A stretch of 43,103 nt of DNA from Arthrobacter echini (GCF_008107445.1 NZ_VSLD01000009.1:1-43103); one strand, 5' to 3'. Shown: positions 30,785 to 40,006, numbered from the stretch's first letter. The notes: generated from the letters alone by a model not told the origin. Translations and numbers: made by a program.

Positions 30785-31329
30785 GATGACCCGTCCCCTT
30801 CACTCATCCTGCGTTCAAAACCTGTACCTGATCCTGCCCCGGCCACGACTTGCGAACCGACGCACTTTCCCTGCCAAACCTAACGGTTAGCGGCCGCCCA
30901 CCACGGGCAGACCTCGACCGATCACCGGCCATGCCCGACGTCACCGCCGGCACCCATGAGATAGCCATGCGGACCTCGCTGACGCTCGGACTAGTTTTAA
31001 CGGACGTTGACCACACGTGGACAGCTCCGAGATAACCCAACGTCTCTCCGCTGCCCACCTGGTGGATAACGTCCGTCTGCGGTTCCACACAATCGAACGA
31101 ACCGTGGATAACGGTGAATCGTGTTACCCACAGCCCATTCTCATGTGCACAACCGCATCACATTCGTGATGGACCAATCGTAGTGGCTTCCACGCGGTTC
31201 CATCGCGTTTCCTCCTTCGTCGTCACCTCACGATTTCACCCCGTTCCAACCATCACAATTTGTCACACCTCATGCACTGTTGTAACCGAGGTCGACAGTG
31301 CCCAAAATCTGCGTCAGAATGAACCCGTG
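30785..31329. other. Candidate oriT/origin region upstream of the relaxase
   Basis: A 545-bp gap with lower GC than its surroundings and several small repeats. CTAAC-G-GTTAG is a palindrome at 30880-30890. GTGGATAAC occurs at 31072-31080 and 31104-31112 in direct orientation, with an inverted GTTACCCAC at 31132-31140, all close to the DnaA-box consensus. CCACACGTGG lies at about 31011-31020. Relaxases of this type usually nick a site close to their own gene, so oriT should lie here. The nic site itself could not be identified by eye. Confidence 0.5.
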
Positions 31330-34300
31330 ATGACCGTCCATAAGCTCAGCGCCGGGGACGGCTACACCTACTACACGTCCGAAGTCGCCAGCGCCGACGA
31401 GCTGCGCGCAGGCGACCGGGAGCTTGGCGACTACTACACCGTCGACGGGATGCCGCCGGGCCAGTGGACGGCACACTCCGAGCAGCTCCTTGGTGTCTCC
31501 GGTGAGGTCACCGAAGCGCAGATGGCTGCCCTGTTCGGGCAGGGAATCCACCCCAACGCCAAAGCCCTTATCGCAGAAAACGGGTCCGGAGCAGACACCG
31601 CCCTGGGCCGGAAGTACGCCCGCTACACCGCCGCCGACACGGAGATGACCAAGCGCCTGGCAGAGGAACACGCCCGCGTCCGGCGCACCACCGGTGTCGA
31701 CCCGGACAAGGCCCAGGAGCACGAGATCCGCTTCCGGGTTGCTGGCGAGCTGTTCCGCGAGACCCACGGCCGGGACGCGAAGTCCAACGAGGAGCTGGCC
31801 CGGTTCGCGACCGTGCAGACCACCCCGAAGCAGCAAACCGTCGCAGGCTACGACCTGGTGTTCGCTCCGGCGAAGTCTGTGTCCCTGCTCTGGGCGCTCG
31901 GCGGCGACGAGGCCCGCAAGACCATCGAGGCCGCCCACCAGGAGGCAATCGCAGAGACGATCACGTTCCTCGAGGACAACGCCACCTACACCCGGCGCGG
32001 GCAGCAGGGCATCCGGCAGATCGACGTCGACGGCGGCCTGGTTGCCACCCAGTTCCGGCACTACGACTCCCGTGCCGGAGACCCGCAACTGCACGACCAC
32101 GTCGTCATCGCGAACAAGGTTCTGGGCTCCGACGGGAAATGGTCGTCCCTCGATGGGCGCACCCTCTACAAGATGAACGTCGCCGCATCCGAAACCTACA
32201 ACGCGAAGATCATCGAGAAAGTCTGCGCCTCCCTCGGTGTGTCCCCGGTGGCCCGGGCAACCGGTCGGGGGGAGCCGGTGTACGAGATCGCCGGCATTGA
32301 CCTCGACGCGATCGAGCACGCCTCCTCGAGGCGTATGGACATCGCCGGGGCCATCACACGCCTGGAAACAGAGTTCACCCATAAGCACGGGTACGCACCG
32401 AACGACAAGCAAAAGATCGCCCTCGCCCAGCAGGCGACCCTGGAGACCAGGCCCACGAAGAAGAGCGCCAGGCGCTTATCCGAGCTGGTCCCCGAATGGC
32501 AGGACGACTACCGCACCCAGCTCGGGATGCCGATCGGCAAGGACCTCCTCGAGCACGTACAAGCCGCCTCGATCACCCCGCGCGGCCCCCTGGTCGCGGA
32601 CCTGAACGTACACGACCACGCACGCCTGGTCGTGCACGAGCTCTCCGGCAAACGCGCCACCTGGGGCCGGCACCACGTCATCGCCCAAACCCGACGCCAC
32701 CTCAAAGAAGCATTCCCCGGACAGACCATCACCGACGACACGGTCATGAAAGTCACCGACGCCGGCACGGCCGCGCACAGTCTCCAGGTCACCCCGGATT
32801 CGATCACCCCGAAGCTGTACGAGTTCACCCGGGCGGACGGGATGAGCCAGTATCGCCAAGCGGACAGCGCCCTCTACACCTCCCATGAGGTCTTGGCCGC
32901 GGAGGACAAGATCCTCGCCGCCGCGCAGCGGACCATCATTCCAGCCGTCTCCACCGAACGCTTCGAGCAGGTCCTCGCCGCCCGCACCGAAGCCCTCACC
33001 GCCACCGGCGGAGTTCAGCTCAGTGACGCGCAGATCAACCTCGCCCGGGTCTTCGCCACCGACGAAAAACTCCTTGCCCTTGGTATCGGTCCTGCCGGGG
33101 CAGGCAAGACCACGAGCCTGTCCCTGGCCGCCGACGCCGTCCGCGCCAGTGGAGGACGGGTCATCGGACTGGCACCGACCGCGGCCGCGGCCGCGGTGAT
33201 GAGCTCGGATATCGGCGCCGACGCGAACACCATCGACGCGTTCATCTACACCCACCAGAACACCACCACCACGACGGGCAGCACCGATACCAACACCAGC
33301 GGCGCGGACTGTGCCGCGGGTGCTGCTCCGGGATTGCGGGCCGGGGATGTGATCATCGTGGACGAGGCCGGCATGGTCTCCACCCCGCGCCTGGCCGATG
33401 TCGTCGCCGTCGCCGCCCGCCACGGCGCCGTGGTCAGAGTCATCGGAGATGACCGGCAGCTCGGGGCCATCGGCTCCGGCGGGGCGCTGCGCCTGCTGAA
33501 CACCGACGTCGGCGCGGTCCGCCTCGAGGAAGTCCACCGATTCACCAGCGACGGAGAAGCCGCCGCATCCCTGGCCCTGCGCGAACCACCCACCGTCGGT
33601 GCCGATACCCCGTTCCACTGGTATCTGGAGAACAAGCGCGTCGTCGCAGGGACCACCGAGGCCATGACCGACACCGCACTGCGGGCATGGATGACAGACC
33701 GCGGCGAAGGCAAGACCTCGCTGCTGATCGCCACCGACAACGCCACCGTCACCGACCTCAACGCCCGCGCCCAGGCCGCCCGGATCGCCACCGGCGAACT
33801 CACCGACAACGGCGCTCCCATCACTAACACAACCGTCTCCGTGGTCCTCGGGGACGGGTTGCGCGCCTATACCGGGGACACCATCGTGACCCGGAAGAAC
33901 GACCGCACCCTGCAACTGAACCAGGGCAAAGACTTCGTGAAGAACAACGACGTCTGGACCATCGACAGCATCACCACCGGTACCCCCACAGCACCGAGCA
34001 CCAGTGCGTCCAGCGCACCAAGCTCCTCGGGCTTCTCGATGGGCGGCGGTGAGAAAGCCGACGGTGAGTGGATCACGTTGCGCCACGCCGGGCACAACGC
34101 GCTGATCACCGTCGACGCCGACTACCTGAACCGGCACGGGCAGCTCGGCTACGCCGCAACCGTGCACCGCGCCCAGGGCGCAACCGTTGACACCGCCCAC
34201 GCCATCCTGGACGAGACCACCGACCGGGCCGGCGCCTACGTCGCCGCCACCCGCGGGCGTGAGCACAACCAGCTCTACATCGGACTCGGCGACGGCACCG

Positions 34301-36108
34301 AGCAGGACACCACCCGCGACACTGTCCTGGACACCATCACCGCCGCCCACGACAGGTCCCTGTCCGCCCACGAAACCACCCGCGCCGAAGCCGTCCGCGT
34401 CGGAGACGTGAGCACCCTCTCCAGTGTCTATATCGACGTCGAGAACGGGGCGTGGGTCGCCAAGACCCGGCAGATCGCCGCCGACGTCCTCGGACCGAAG
34501 CGCGCCGCCCAGTTCACGTCCCTGGAATCCTGGGGAGCGGTCGCCGCGCACATGCGCACCGCCCACGACCAAGGACTGAACCCCGCCACACTGCTCGGTG
34601 AAGCCGTGAACATGCGGAACTTCGCCAAAGCCAAGGACGTCTCCGCCGTCCTCGCCTGGCGCCTCGAACAACGCGTGGAAGAGGCCGGGGAGATCCTGGC
34701 CAACGCCGGCCGCCGCCCCCTCGGAGCGATCTCCGACGACCACCTGCACCGCCTGGCCGACCAGGCAGCGAAACGTCCCACCACCACCACCACCACAACG
34801 ACGGAAGCCCCACGCCCGGAGCTGGGGGAGGCGCGGCTGGACCCACAGTGGGCTGCACGCCCGTACGCGCACATGCGCACCCAACGCCTCACCGAAGCCC
34901 ACGCCACCACCAGCGAGCAGGTGCGCGGGATCCACCCGGCGGCCGCCGTCGACCTCGACACCCGGAAAACACTGTGGAAGGCCCGGACCATGGGCGCCGA
35001 GCTCGAGCGCCGTGCCACCCTTTCCCCGGCGCAGACCGCGATCGAGCGCACCACCCGCGGCGAAGACCCCCGCACCGCCCACCAGATCACCGTGGCCGAA
35101 GCCATCAAGCACGAACAGGAAGTCCGCCACGTCGCCCTACCCCCAATCGATCCCGCCGTCGCCCGCCCGGACATCGTCCCCGCCACGGTGAGCGAGGACC
35201 TGGCCCCCACCGGCCTGTCCCGGGATCGGCAGGTCCCGGCGTCGTACCGGGCCGAACTCGACCGGCTCCGTGTCCATCTCGGAGACCGGATCATCATCCG
35301 GGGAACCCAGCTGGCCGAAGAAACACCCGCCTGGACCGCCGCCATCGGGCCGGTGCCGGCGAGAACAGGCAAAGCCGACGAGTGGTACAGCATCGCCGCC
35401 GAGACCGAGGCGTACCGGAACAAGTACAACATCGGCGCCCATGAGACCACGCTGATCCCGAAGCAGTACCGGCAGGACCCCGTCGCCCAACGTCTCATCG
35501 CCCGCGCGACCGCCCTACACAAACACAGCGCCCTCACCAACAAGCCACCCATCAGCGCCGAGCAGACTCAGCAGCGTGCCGACGAAGCCGCGATCACCGA
35601 ACGCATGAACCGGGAGCAGGCCGCCGCTCAACGGGTCATAGACCGGTTCCTCGCCCGACGAGCCACCTCCAGTGACCCGCTGCCGGAGCCGCAGCAGCGC
35701 GAAGCCCGGATCGTGGACGCCATCTCATCCGAGACCCCGGCCACCACGGATGAGAAAGACACGGCCGCGGCCGAACGTGTCCTTGCCCGACACCGCGCCG
35801 CCACCGACGTAGCAGCGCAGAAGTCGCAACCCACCACACCAGGGACGGCGTCCGGCAATGAATCCGATACAGCGCCAGACCCGCAGAAGCCGACCACGAA
35901 GGAGCCCGCCATGAGCCAGGACAAGGACGCTGCCACACGCACCTCCAACCCTGGTGGCCTGAGCCAGCGCCAGGTAGAGCTGATCAACAGCAGGAAAGCC
36001 AGCGCCGCAGAACGGCAGGCACGCGAGCGAGCAGCGCAGAAAGACGCGTCCTCGGTAGCACGTCGAGCCGCCGACGCAGCAGATCGCAGCAGTGGCAGAT
36101 CCCTTTAG
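31330..36108 (+). CDS. MobF-type conjugative relaxase-helicase (TrwC/TraI-like)
   Basis: 1592 residues. The N-terminal TrwC relaxase domain begins MTVHKLSAGDGYTYYTSEVA, with catalytic tyrosine candidates at 12, 14 and 15, and carries the metal-binding histidine triad in RHYDSRAGDPQLHDHVVIAN (about 243-263). A RecD-like helicase follows: Walker A LGIGPAGAGKTTSLSLAADA (near 587), Walker B IIVDEAGMVSTPRL (near 678) and the C-terminal motif TVHRAQGATVDTAHAILDET (near 945). Low-complexity Thr/Ser insertions occur at about 640-655, 885-905 and 1150-1158. The C-terminal 300 residues are disordered. It nicks oriT, pilots the strand and unwinds the plasmid during transfer. ATG 31330 is used because homology begins there. 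Confidence 0.92.
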   Translation: MTVHKLSAGDGYTYYTSEVASADELRAGDRELGDYYTVDGMPPGQWTAHSEQLLGVSGEVTEAQMAALFGQGIHPNAKALIAENGSGADTALGRKYARYTAADTEMTKRLAEEHARVRRTTGVDPDKAQEHEIRFRVAGELFRETHGRDAKSNEELARFATVQTTPKQQTVAGYDLVFAPAKSVSLLWALGGDEARKTIEAAHQEAIAETITFLEDNATYTRRGQQGIRQIDVDGGLVATQFRHYDSRAGDPQLHDHVVIANKVLGSDGKWSSLDGRTLYKMNVAASETYNAKIIEKVCASLGVSPVARATGRGEPVYEIAGIDLDAIEHASSRRMDIAGAITRLETEFTHKHGYAPNDKQKIALAQQATLETRPTKKSARRLSELVPEWQDDYRTQLGMPIGKDLLEHVQAASITPRGPLVADLNVHDHARLVVHELSGKRATWGRHHVIAQTRRHLKEAFPGQTITDDTVMKVTDAGTAAHSLQVTPDSITPKLYEFTRADGMSQYRQADSALYTSHEVLAAEDKILAAAQRTIIPAVSTERFEQVLAARTEALTATGGVQLSDAQINLARVFATDEKLLALGIGPAGAGKTTSLSLAADAVRASGGRVIGLAPTAAAAAVMSSDIGADANTIDAFIYTHQNTTTTTGSTDTNTSGADCAAGAAPGLRAGDVIIVDEAGMVSTPRLADVVAVAARHGAVVRVIGDDRQLGAIGSGGALRLLNTDVGAVRLEEVHRFTSDGEAAASLALREPPTVGADTPFHWYLENKRVVAGTTEAMTDTALRAWMTDRGEGKTSLLIATDNATVTDLNARAQAARIATGELTDNGAPITNTTVSVVLGDGLRAYTGDTIVTRKNDRTLQLNQGKDFVKNNDVWTIDSITTGTPTAPSTSASSAPSSSGFSMGGGEKADGEWITLRHAGHNALITVDADYLNRHGQLGYAATVHRAQGATVDTAHAILDETTDRAGAYVAATRGREHNQLYIGLGDGTEQDTTRDTVLDTITAAHDRSLSAHETTRAEAVRVGDVSTLSSVYIDVENGAWVAKTRQIAADVLGPKRAAQFTSLESWGAVAAHMRTAHDQGLNPATLLGEAVNMRNFAKAKDVSAVLAWRLEQRVEEAGEILANAGRRPLGAISDDHLHRLADQAAKRPTTTTTTTTEAPRPELGEARLDPQWAARPYAHMRTQRLTEAHATTSEQVRGIHPAAAVDLDTRKTLWKARTMGAELERRATLSPAQTAIERTTRGEDPRTAHQITVAEAIKHEQEVRHVALPPIDPAVARPDIVPATVSEDLAPTGLSRDRQVPASYRAELDRLRVHLGDRIIIRGTQLAEETPAWTAAIGPVPARTGKADEWYSIAAETEAYRNKYNIGAHETTLIPKQYRQDPVAQRLIARATALHKHSALTNKPPISAEQTQQRADEAAITERMNREQAAAQRVIDRFLARRATSSDPLPEPQQREARIVDAISSETPATTDEKDTAAAERVLARHRAATDVAAQKSQPTTPGTASGNESDTAPDPQKPTTKEPAMSQDKDAATRTSNPGGLSQRQVELINSRKASAAERQARERAAQKDASSVARRAADAADRSSGRSL
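35911..36108 (+). CDS. Possible internal in-frame product from the relaxase 3' end
   Basis: Within the relaxase frame an ATG at 35911 is preceded by GAAGGAGCCCGCC, a better ribosome site than that of the full gene. It would give a 65-residue basic, helical peptide (MSQDKDAATRTSNPGGLSQR at the start, RAADAADRSSGRSL at the end). Separate small C-terminal products from relaxase genes are known in F-like and IncP systems. Here only the ribosome site supports it. Confidence 0.35.
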   Translation: MSQDKDAATRTSNPGGLSQRQVELINSRKASAAERQARERAAQKDASSVARRAADAADRSSGRSL

Positions 36109-36170
36109 CTGACTGGCCCTGGCACTTGTACAGGCATCGTGGCTGGATGCCGTGCTGAGAGGATGAGGAG

Positions 36171-37214
36171 ATGACGAGTTCCAGGATCGCCTTGCCCGAT
36201 GACTACGGGACGACCTTGCAGGCGTTGAAGGACCGGGTGCGCGAAGCCCGTCATCGGGTTCAGCGAACGGTCAACACGCAGCTGATCGAGCTGTACTGGG
36301 GGATGGGGCGCGAGGTACTTGCCCGACAGGAACAGGACGGGTGGGGGAGTAAGGTCATTGCCCGGCTGGCCGACGATCTCCGTCAAGAGTTCCCTGATAT
36401 GAGGGGCTTGTCCGCGCGGAACTTGCAGTACATGGCAGCCTTCGCGAGACAGTGGCTTGGGGATTCAATTGCGCCACAGGCTGTGGCGCAATTGCCGTGG
36501 GGCCACATTCGCACGCTTCTCGATAAAAACCTGGGCCCCGAGGCTCTGCGCTGGTACGCCGCTGCAGCCGTTGAGTACGGGTGGTCCCGGAATGTCCTGA
36601 TGAACATGATCATGAACAAGTCCATGGAGCGCACCGGGACCGCGTCGTCGAACTTCACCCGCAGTCTGCCCTCGCCCGAGTCGGAGCTGGCTCAGCAGGC
36701 CGCCAAGGATCCCTACGCCTTCGAGTTCCTCGGACTATCCGGAGATGTTGCCGAACGAGACCTCGAGCAGGCCCTCATGGACCGCATCGTCGATACTCTG
36801 CGCGAACTCGGGCCTGGGTTCGCGTTCGTTGGCCGGCAGGTGCATTTCGACGTCGAGGGCGACGACTTCTACATCGACCTGCTGTTCTTCCACGTTGAGC
36901 AGTTGCGTTACATCGTGATCGAGCTCAAGACCGGCAAGTTCCAGCCTGAGTACGCCGGGAAGCTGAACTTCTATGTCGCCCTGGTCGACGACAAACTCCG
37001 ACGCGAAGCCCATGCCGACACCATCGGGATCCTCATCTGCGGCGCCAAGAACGACCACACCGTCCGGTACGCCCTCGGACGATCAGACTCACCCATGGCA
37101 GTTTCGACCTACTCGTACGAGAATCTGCCGGCAGCGGAACGACAAGCCCTGCCGGCAGCCGACGAGCTCACCGCAGCCTTCGATCAGATCGGTTCACGTG
37201 ACATCGGGGAGTAG
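36171..37214 (+). CDS. YhcG-type PDDEXK nuclease (DUF1016)
   Basis: 347 residues. The N-terminal DUF1016 helical domain reads VREARHRVQRTVNTQLIELY, WGMGREVLARQE, FPDMRGLSARNLQYMAAFA and QLPWGHIRTLLDK. The C-terminal nuclease core includes FYIDLLFFHVEQLRYIVIEL followed by KTG, giving the D...E-x-K metal site (about residues 235-258). These proteins occur in defence and mobile-element contexts and probably cut or process DNA. GAGGAG overlaps the bases just before ATG 36171. It lies 62 bp behind the relaxase on the same strand and may be cotranscribed. Confidence 0.88.
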   Translation: MTSSRIALPDDYGTTLQALKDRVREARHRVQRTVNTQLIELYWGMGREVLARQEQDGWGSKVIARLADDLRQEFPDMRGLSARNLQYMAAFARQWLGDSIAPQAVAQLPWGHIRTLLDKNLGPEALRWYAAAAVEYGWSRNVLMNMIMNKSMERTGTASSNFTRSLPSPESELAQQAAKDPYAFEFLGLSGDVAERDLEQALMDRIVDTLRELGPGFAFVGRQVHFDVEGDDFYIDLLFFHVEQLRYIVIELKTGKFQPEYAGKLNFYVALVDDKLRREAHADTIGILICGAKNDHTVRYALGRSDSPMAVSTYSYENLPAAERQALPAADELTAAFDQIGSRDIGE

Positions 37215-37337
37215 GTCCGTCAACTGTTGCTGGTGAGCCGGTGTGTTCGGGATCGGCGAATACCGTTGCTTTCACTGCGCAACTCGGTCTCCGAGGACGT
37301 GGGTTGCCGCGGGACGGTGGTTGCTGGTTGTCGGTGG

Positions 37338-38735
37338 TTATGAACGAAGTGCTGCGCGGGCGAAGGCTCGCCCCTGCGGCGTGACGGTGTTCGTTTCCTG
37401 CCTGTCACGGTCGGTGAGGGCACCGAGGTTCAGGAGCACTTTTCGGGTTCCGGTGAGAAGTGCGTGGACGGCTGTGGGTTCCAGCTCATCTCCGGAGCGG
37501 GTCCTCCAGCCGAGGGCGCTGAGTCCGAAGGCGACGGCGTCGAGGTAGTCGCTCCATTGCGTTCGATTTCCCGCTGCGAACTCGAGGAGCAGCAGCAGGG
37601 CAGCGTCGCGCTCGGAGTCATGGTGGTGCCGGTGCGCTAGGGCGCGGGCAAGGAGAAGCCAGAGTCCGGTGGGGTCATCGAGCAGGTGCTTGGCGGCAGA
37701 GGTGAGGATGAGTCGGCCTTTGAGTTTACGGACCAGGCCGAGGCGCTGGGCGCTTTCGCGCAGCTCGAGGATGGGCAGGGTTTGGTCCTCGCGGTTGGCT
37801 TTACCGATCCACCGCTCAGTCCAGCCGAGCTCAGTCATTGCCTGGTGAACCACGATGGGCGGAAGCCAGCCTGCAGCGGTGAGCCTCACTCCGTCATCCC
37901 CAATACGGCGGATGAGCCAAAGATAGGGGGCGATCATCGTTTCGGCAGCGCGCGCTTCCACCATCGCGGGTCCGTTGAGGCCGGCGGCGTTCAGGTAGGA
38001 ACGGAACTCACGGCGCAGTCCAGGTGGCAGTCGGTTGGTGAGGTCCTGGGTCAGTGACCCACCCGCGAGGCTTGGCTCGATGATGGAGGGAGCGGGGAAC
38101 AGCAGTTCGAGTTCGGTGTTCACGGCGTCGAGATCCAGCTGTTCGGGATCGAAGTCCTGCCACGGCCCGGCTGTCCAGGCGACCCAAGCCCTCATGTCCT
38201 CGTGCTCGTCGTGGCGGGGGTCCGCTAGGGCGTCGAGTAGGTCGTGGTAGCCGCTGATGCCGCCGGAGTCCTCCAAGGGGGCCCGCCGCGCCCCCTCTAC
38301 GAGGCGTGCCCTGGGGGCGTTGGCGGGAGCGGGGATACTGCCGGTGAGGTCGAGACGGTGGAGCCAACCGTCGCCAAAATCGTATTCATAGAACAAAGGG
38401 CCGGAACCGGAGGTGAGGAGCTGGCCCAAAGACCAGTCTGTCTCCGGGAGCCCGTCGTCGCCGTCTTCAAGCAGGTCCCGGGAGACCCACCGCCGAGGTC
38501 CCGAGAGTTTCCCGTCCATGGGCCGCAACCGCGTGTAGGGGTCGGTGTCCGTGAAGGAGTGCAGGTGTGAGTTCCTCCAGCCGACGGCCGCCTGCAGGAC
38601 CTCGTGGATCCTATCCAGGGTCAGCGAAGAATCGACCTCGATCAGCCGCCAGATGGCCGGTTCGCTACCCTCGATCGATACTTTCACCCGCAACAACGCC
38701 GACCCGGGATCTTCACCTCCAGCGCGTATCGTCAC
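37338..38735 (-). CDS. Plasmid pRiA4b ORF-3 family protein, copy 1
   Basis: 465 residues. The N-terminal pRiA4b ORF-3 domain contains VSIEGSEPAIWRLIEVDSSL, TLDRIHEVLQAAVGWRNSHL, FYEYDFGDGWLHRLDLTGSI and APLEDSGGISGYHDLLDALA. The C-terminal 250 residues are helical (LWLIRRIGDDGVRLTAAGWL and following). The family includes the TnpR-named gene of IS1096 and is spread by mobile elements. Its biochemical role is not settled. It starts at GTG 38735; the same GGCAGGATGGTG precedes the start of copy 2 at 41010, supporting both starts. It faces away from the antitoxin-toxin module. Confidence 0.85.
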   Translation of the reverse strand: MTIRAGGEDPGSALLRVKVSIEGSEPAIWRLIEVDSSLTLDRIHEVLQAAVGWRNSHLHSFTDTDPYTRLRPMDGKLSGPRRWVSRDLLEDGDDGLPETDWSLGQLLTSGSGPLFYEYDFGDGWLHRLDLTGSIPAPANAPRARLVEGARRAPLEDSGGISGYHDLLDALADPRHDEHEDMRAWVAWTAGPWQDFDPEQLDLDAVNTELELLFPAPSIIEPSLAGGSLTQDLTNRLPPGLRREFRSYLNAAGLNGPAMVEARAAETMIAPYLWLIRRIGDDGVRLTAAGWLPPIVVHQAMTELGWTERWIGKANREDQTLPILELRESAQRLGLVRKLKGRLILTSAAKHLLDDPTGLWLLLARALAHRHHHDSERDAALLLLLEFAAGNRTQWSDYLDAVAFGLSALGWRTRSGDELEPTAVHALLTGTRKVLLNLGALTDRDRQETNTVTPQGRAFARAALRS

Positions 38736-39000
38736 GGCACCATCCTGCCAGTCCTGCTCTTCTAGGCGGTGTCCCGCCCAGGTTCTGATGCCTGTTCAGT
38801 CACCGCCAGTACGAGGCACCCATGACATCACATCAGCCATGGTCCGCCCGCAGGGGGGCAGAGTTCAGCGCCCGGACGCCCGACCACGGAGGAGCACTAT
38901 CACCGTGTCCTAGACAGCAGATCCCGCAATAGGATCACTTCAGGTTGACATAAGGTAGATTATCGGTGATTCAGGGTGTGATCGAGAGTGTGATCTAGGC
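38736..39000. promoter_or_regulatory. Promoter region between pRiA4b ORF-3 copy 1 and the Xre genes
   Basis: No gene. TTGACA at 38945-38950 is a -35 candidate for the rightward antitoxin gene, with AT-rich TAGATTATC after it. Two direct GTGTGATC copies at about 38978 and 38990 could bind the antitoxin. Confidence 0.4.
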
Positions 39001-39429
39001 GTGGATTCTCGAGTTCATTCATGGGATGCTGAGCGCATGGCAGCTGTCACGGGAGCACCCACTGACCTTCAGGCCCACCGGGACTCGATCCGACTTCGGG
39101 AGGACCGGCTCGTGTATGAGCTACGGGAAATCCTGGGCGCCAAATTGGTGGCCTATCTGGGGTCCGTGAAGGAGACCCGTGCTGTCCGGCAGTGGGCCGA
39201 TGGTGAGCGCAAACCGTCTGCGGAGGTCATGCAACGCCTACGCGATGCCTACCATGTAGCAGCGTTGCTGCATCAGCATGAGACGGCACCCGTCGTTCAG
39301 GCCTGGTTCATGGGCATGAACCCCCAGCTCGATGACGTGCCGCCGGCGCGACTGCTGCGTGAAGGGCGGCTCGAGGACGCCGGACCAGCAGTATTGGCCA
39401 CGGCCCGCGCCTTCGCAGCCGCCGGCTAG
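39001..39429 (+). CDS. Xre/MbcA/ParS-type antitoxin-like protein, first copy
   Basis: 142 residues from GTG 39001; an ATG at 39037 is an alternative start. A helical DNA-binding part reads LVYELREILGAKLVAYLGSV, KETRAVRQWADGERKPSAEV and MQRLRDAYHVAALLH. The short C-terminal toxin-binding domain reads VVQAWFMGMNPQLDDVPPAR with a helix ending ARAFAAAG. This order is that of antitoxins paired with RES-domain toxins. It is similar to the second copy at 39623 (shared LGA-LVA-L-GS, W-G--P, WF-G-NP-LDD). It has no toxin directly behind it; 190 bp of promoter-like DNA follow. It may be an extra antitoxin or the remnant of a duplicated module. Confidence 0.75.
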   Translation: MDSRVHSWDAERMAAVTGAPTDLQAHRDSIRLREDRLVYELREILGAKLVAYLGSVKETRAVRQWADGERKPSAEVMQRLRDAYHVAALLHQHETAPVVQAWFMGMNPQLDDVPPARLLREGRLEDAGPAVLATARAFAAAG

Positions 39430-39622
39430 CCCGAGCCACCCTGAACACTGCCGACGATCACCACAGCTCCAGTGGTTTGGCGGATCGGCTTCACCCCTGG
39501 GGTGGAACGCTAGCCGTACGCCACTGACAACCGATTCCCTTCACGAGATTTGGTAGATTTTTGGTCGCTTTATCGAGGTTCAAGGAGTAGATTTGAGTGT
39601 TATTAGTGAGGAGTTCGACGTC
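39430..39622 (+). promoter_or_regulatory. Promoter region of the antitoxin-toxin pair
   Basis: No gene except a possible N-terminal extension of the next one from TTG 39593. The AT-rich stretch at 39546-39575 includes TTGGTAGATT and TTTATC, suitable for a promoter. Ribosome-site-like AAGGAG (about 39581) and GAGGAG (about 39608) precede the two possible starts. Confidence 0.4.
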
Positions 39623-40006
39623 ATGAGCATTGCGACCACCACGGGCTCGGCCCACGCCCGCACCGCCCGCCTGGGTATCCGGGAAATCGTCCGTCGCCTC
39701 AACGCCGCCCTGGGCGCGACGCTTGTGGCAGCTCTGGCAGGGAGCAAGGACCGGAAGATCAGCTACAAATGGGCTCAGCAGGATGGCCCTACTCCCCATC
39801 AGGTGGCCGTGAAACGCCTGCAGTTCGCCTACGCGCAGTGGCTCGTCGTCTCCGAGGCCGAGGGAGAGCATGTGGCACGGCTCTGGTTCATCGGTGCGAA
39901 CCCATGGCTGGATCACGACTCGCCGATCGACGCGATCCGGGACGACCGGTTCAAGGAGATCGCGGCCGCCGCCAGCGCGATGATCGACGATGGGTTCACC
40001 GGTTGA
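39623..40006 (+). CDS. Xre/MbcA/ParS-type antitoxin of the RES pair, second copy
   Basis: 127 residues from ATG 39623, with GAGGAG nine bases upstream; TTG 39593 is an alternative adding ten residues. The DNA-binding part reads LGIREIVRRLNAALGATLVA, then ALAGSKDRKISYKWAQQDGP and QVAVKRLQFAYAQWLVVS. The C-terminal toxin-binding segment reads VARLWFIGANPWLDHDSPID. Its stop overlaps the toxin start (TTGA), ensuring coupled synthesis. Antitoxins of this class neutralise the RES toxin by covering its active site and repress their own operon. Confidence 0.85.
   Translation: MSIATTTGSAHARTARLGIREIVRRLNAALGATLVAALAGSKDRKISYKWAQQDGPTPHQVAVKRLQFAYAQWLVVSEAEGEHVARLWFIGANPWLDHDSPIDAIRDDRFKEIAAAASAMIDDGFTG

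Noticed and set aside
32476..35130. Very long (884 codons) open frame antisense to the relaxase gene
   Set aside because: High-GC codon bias leaves the complementary frame free of stops. The protein is Gly/Val-rich low-complexity with no family features, and the forward gene has clear motifs.
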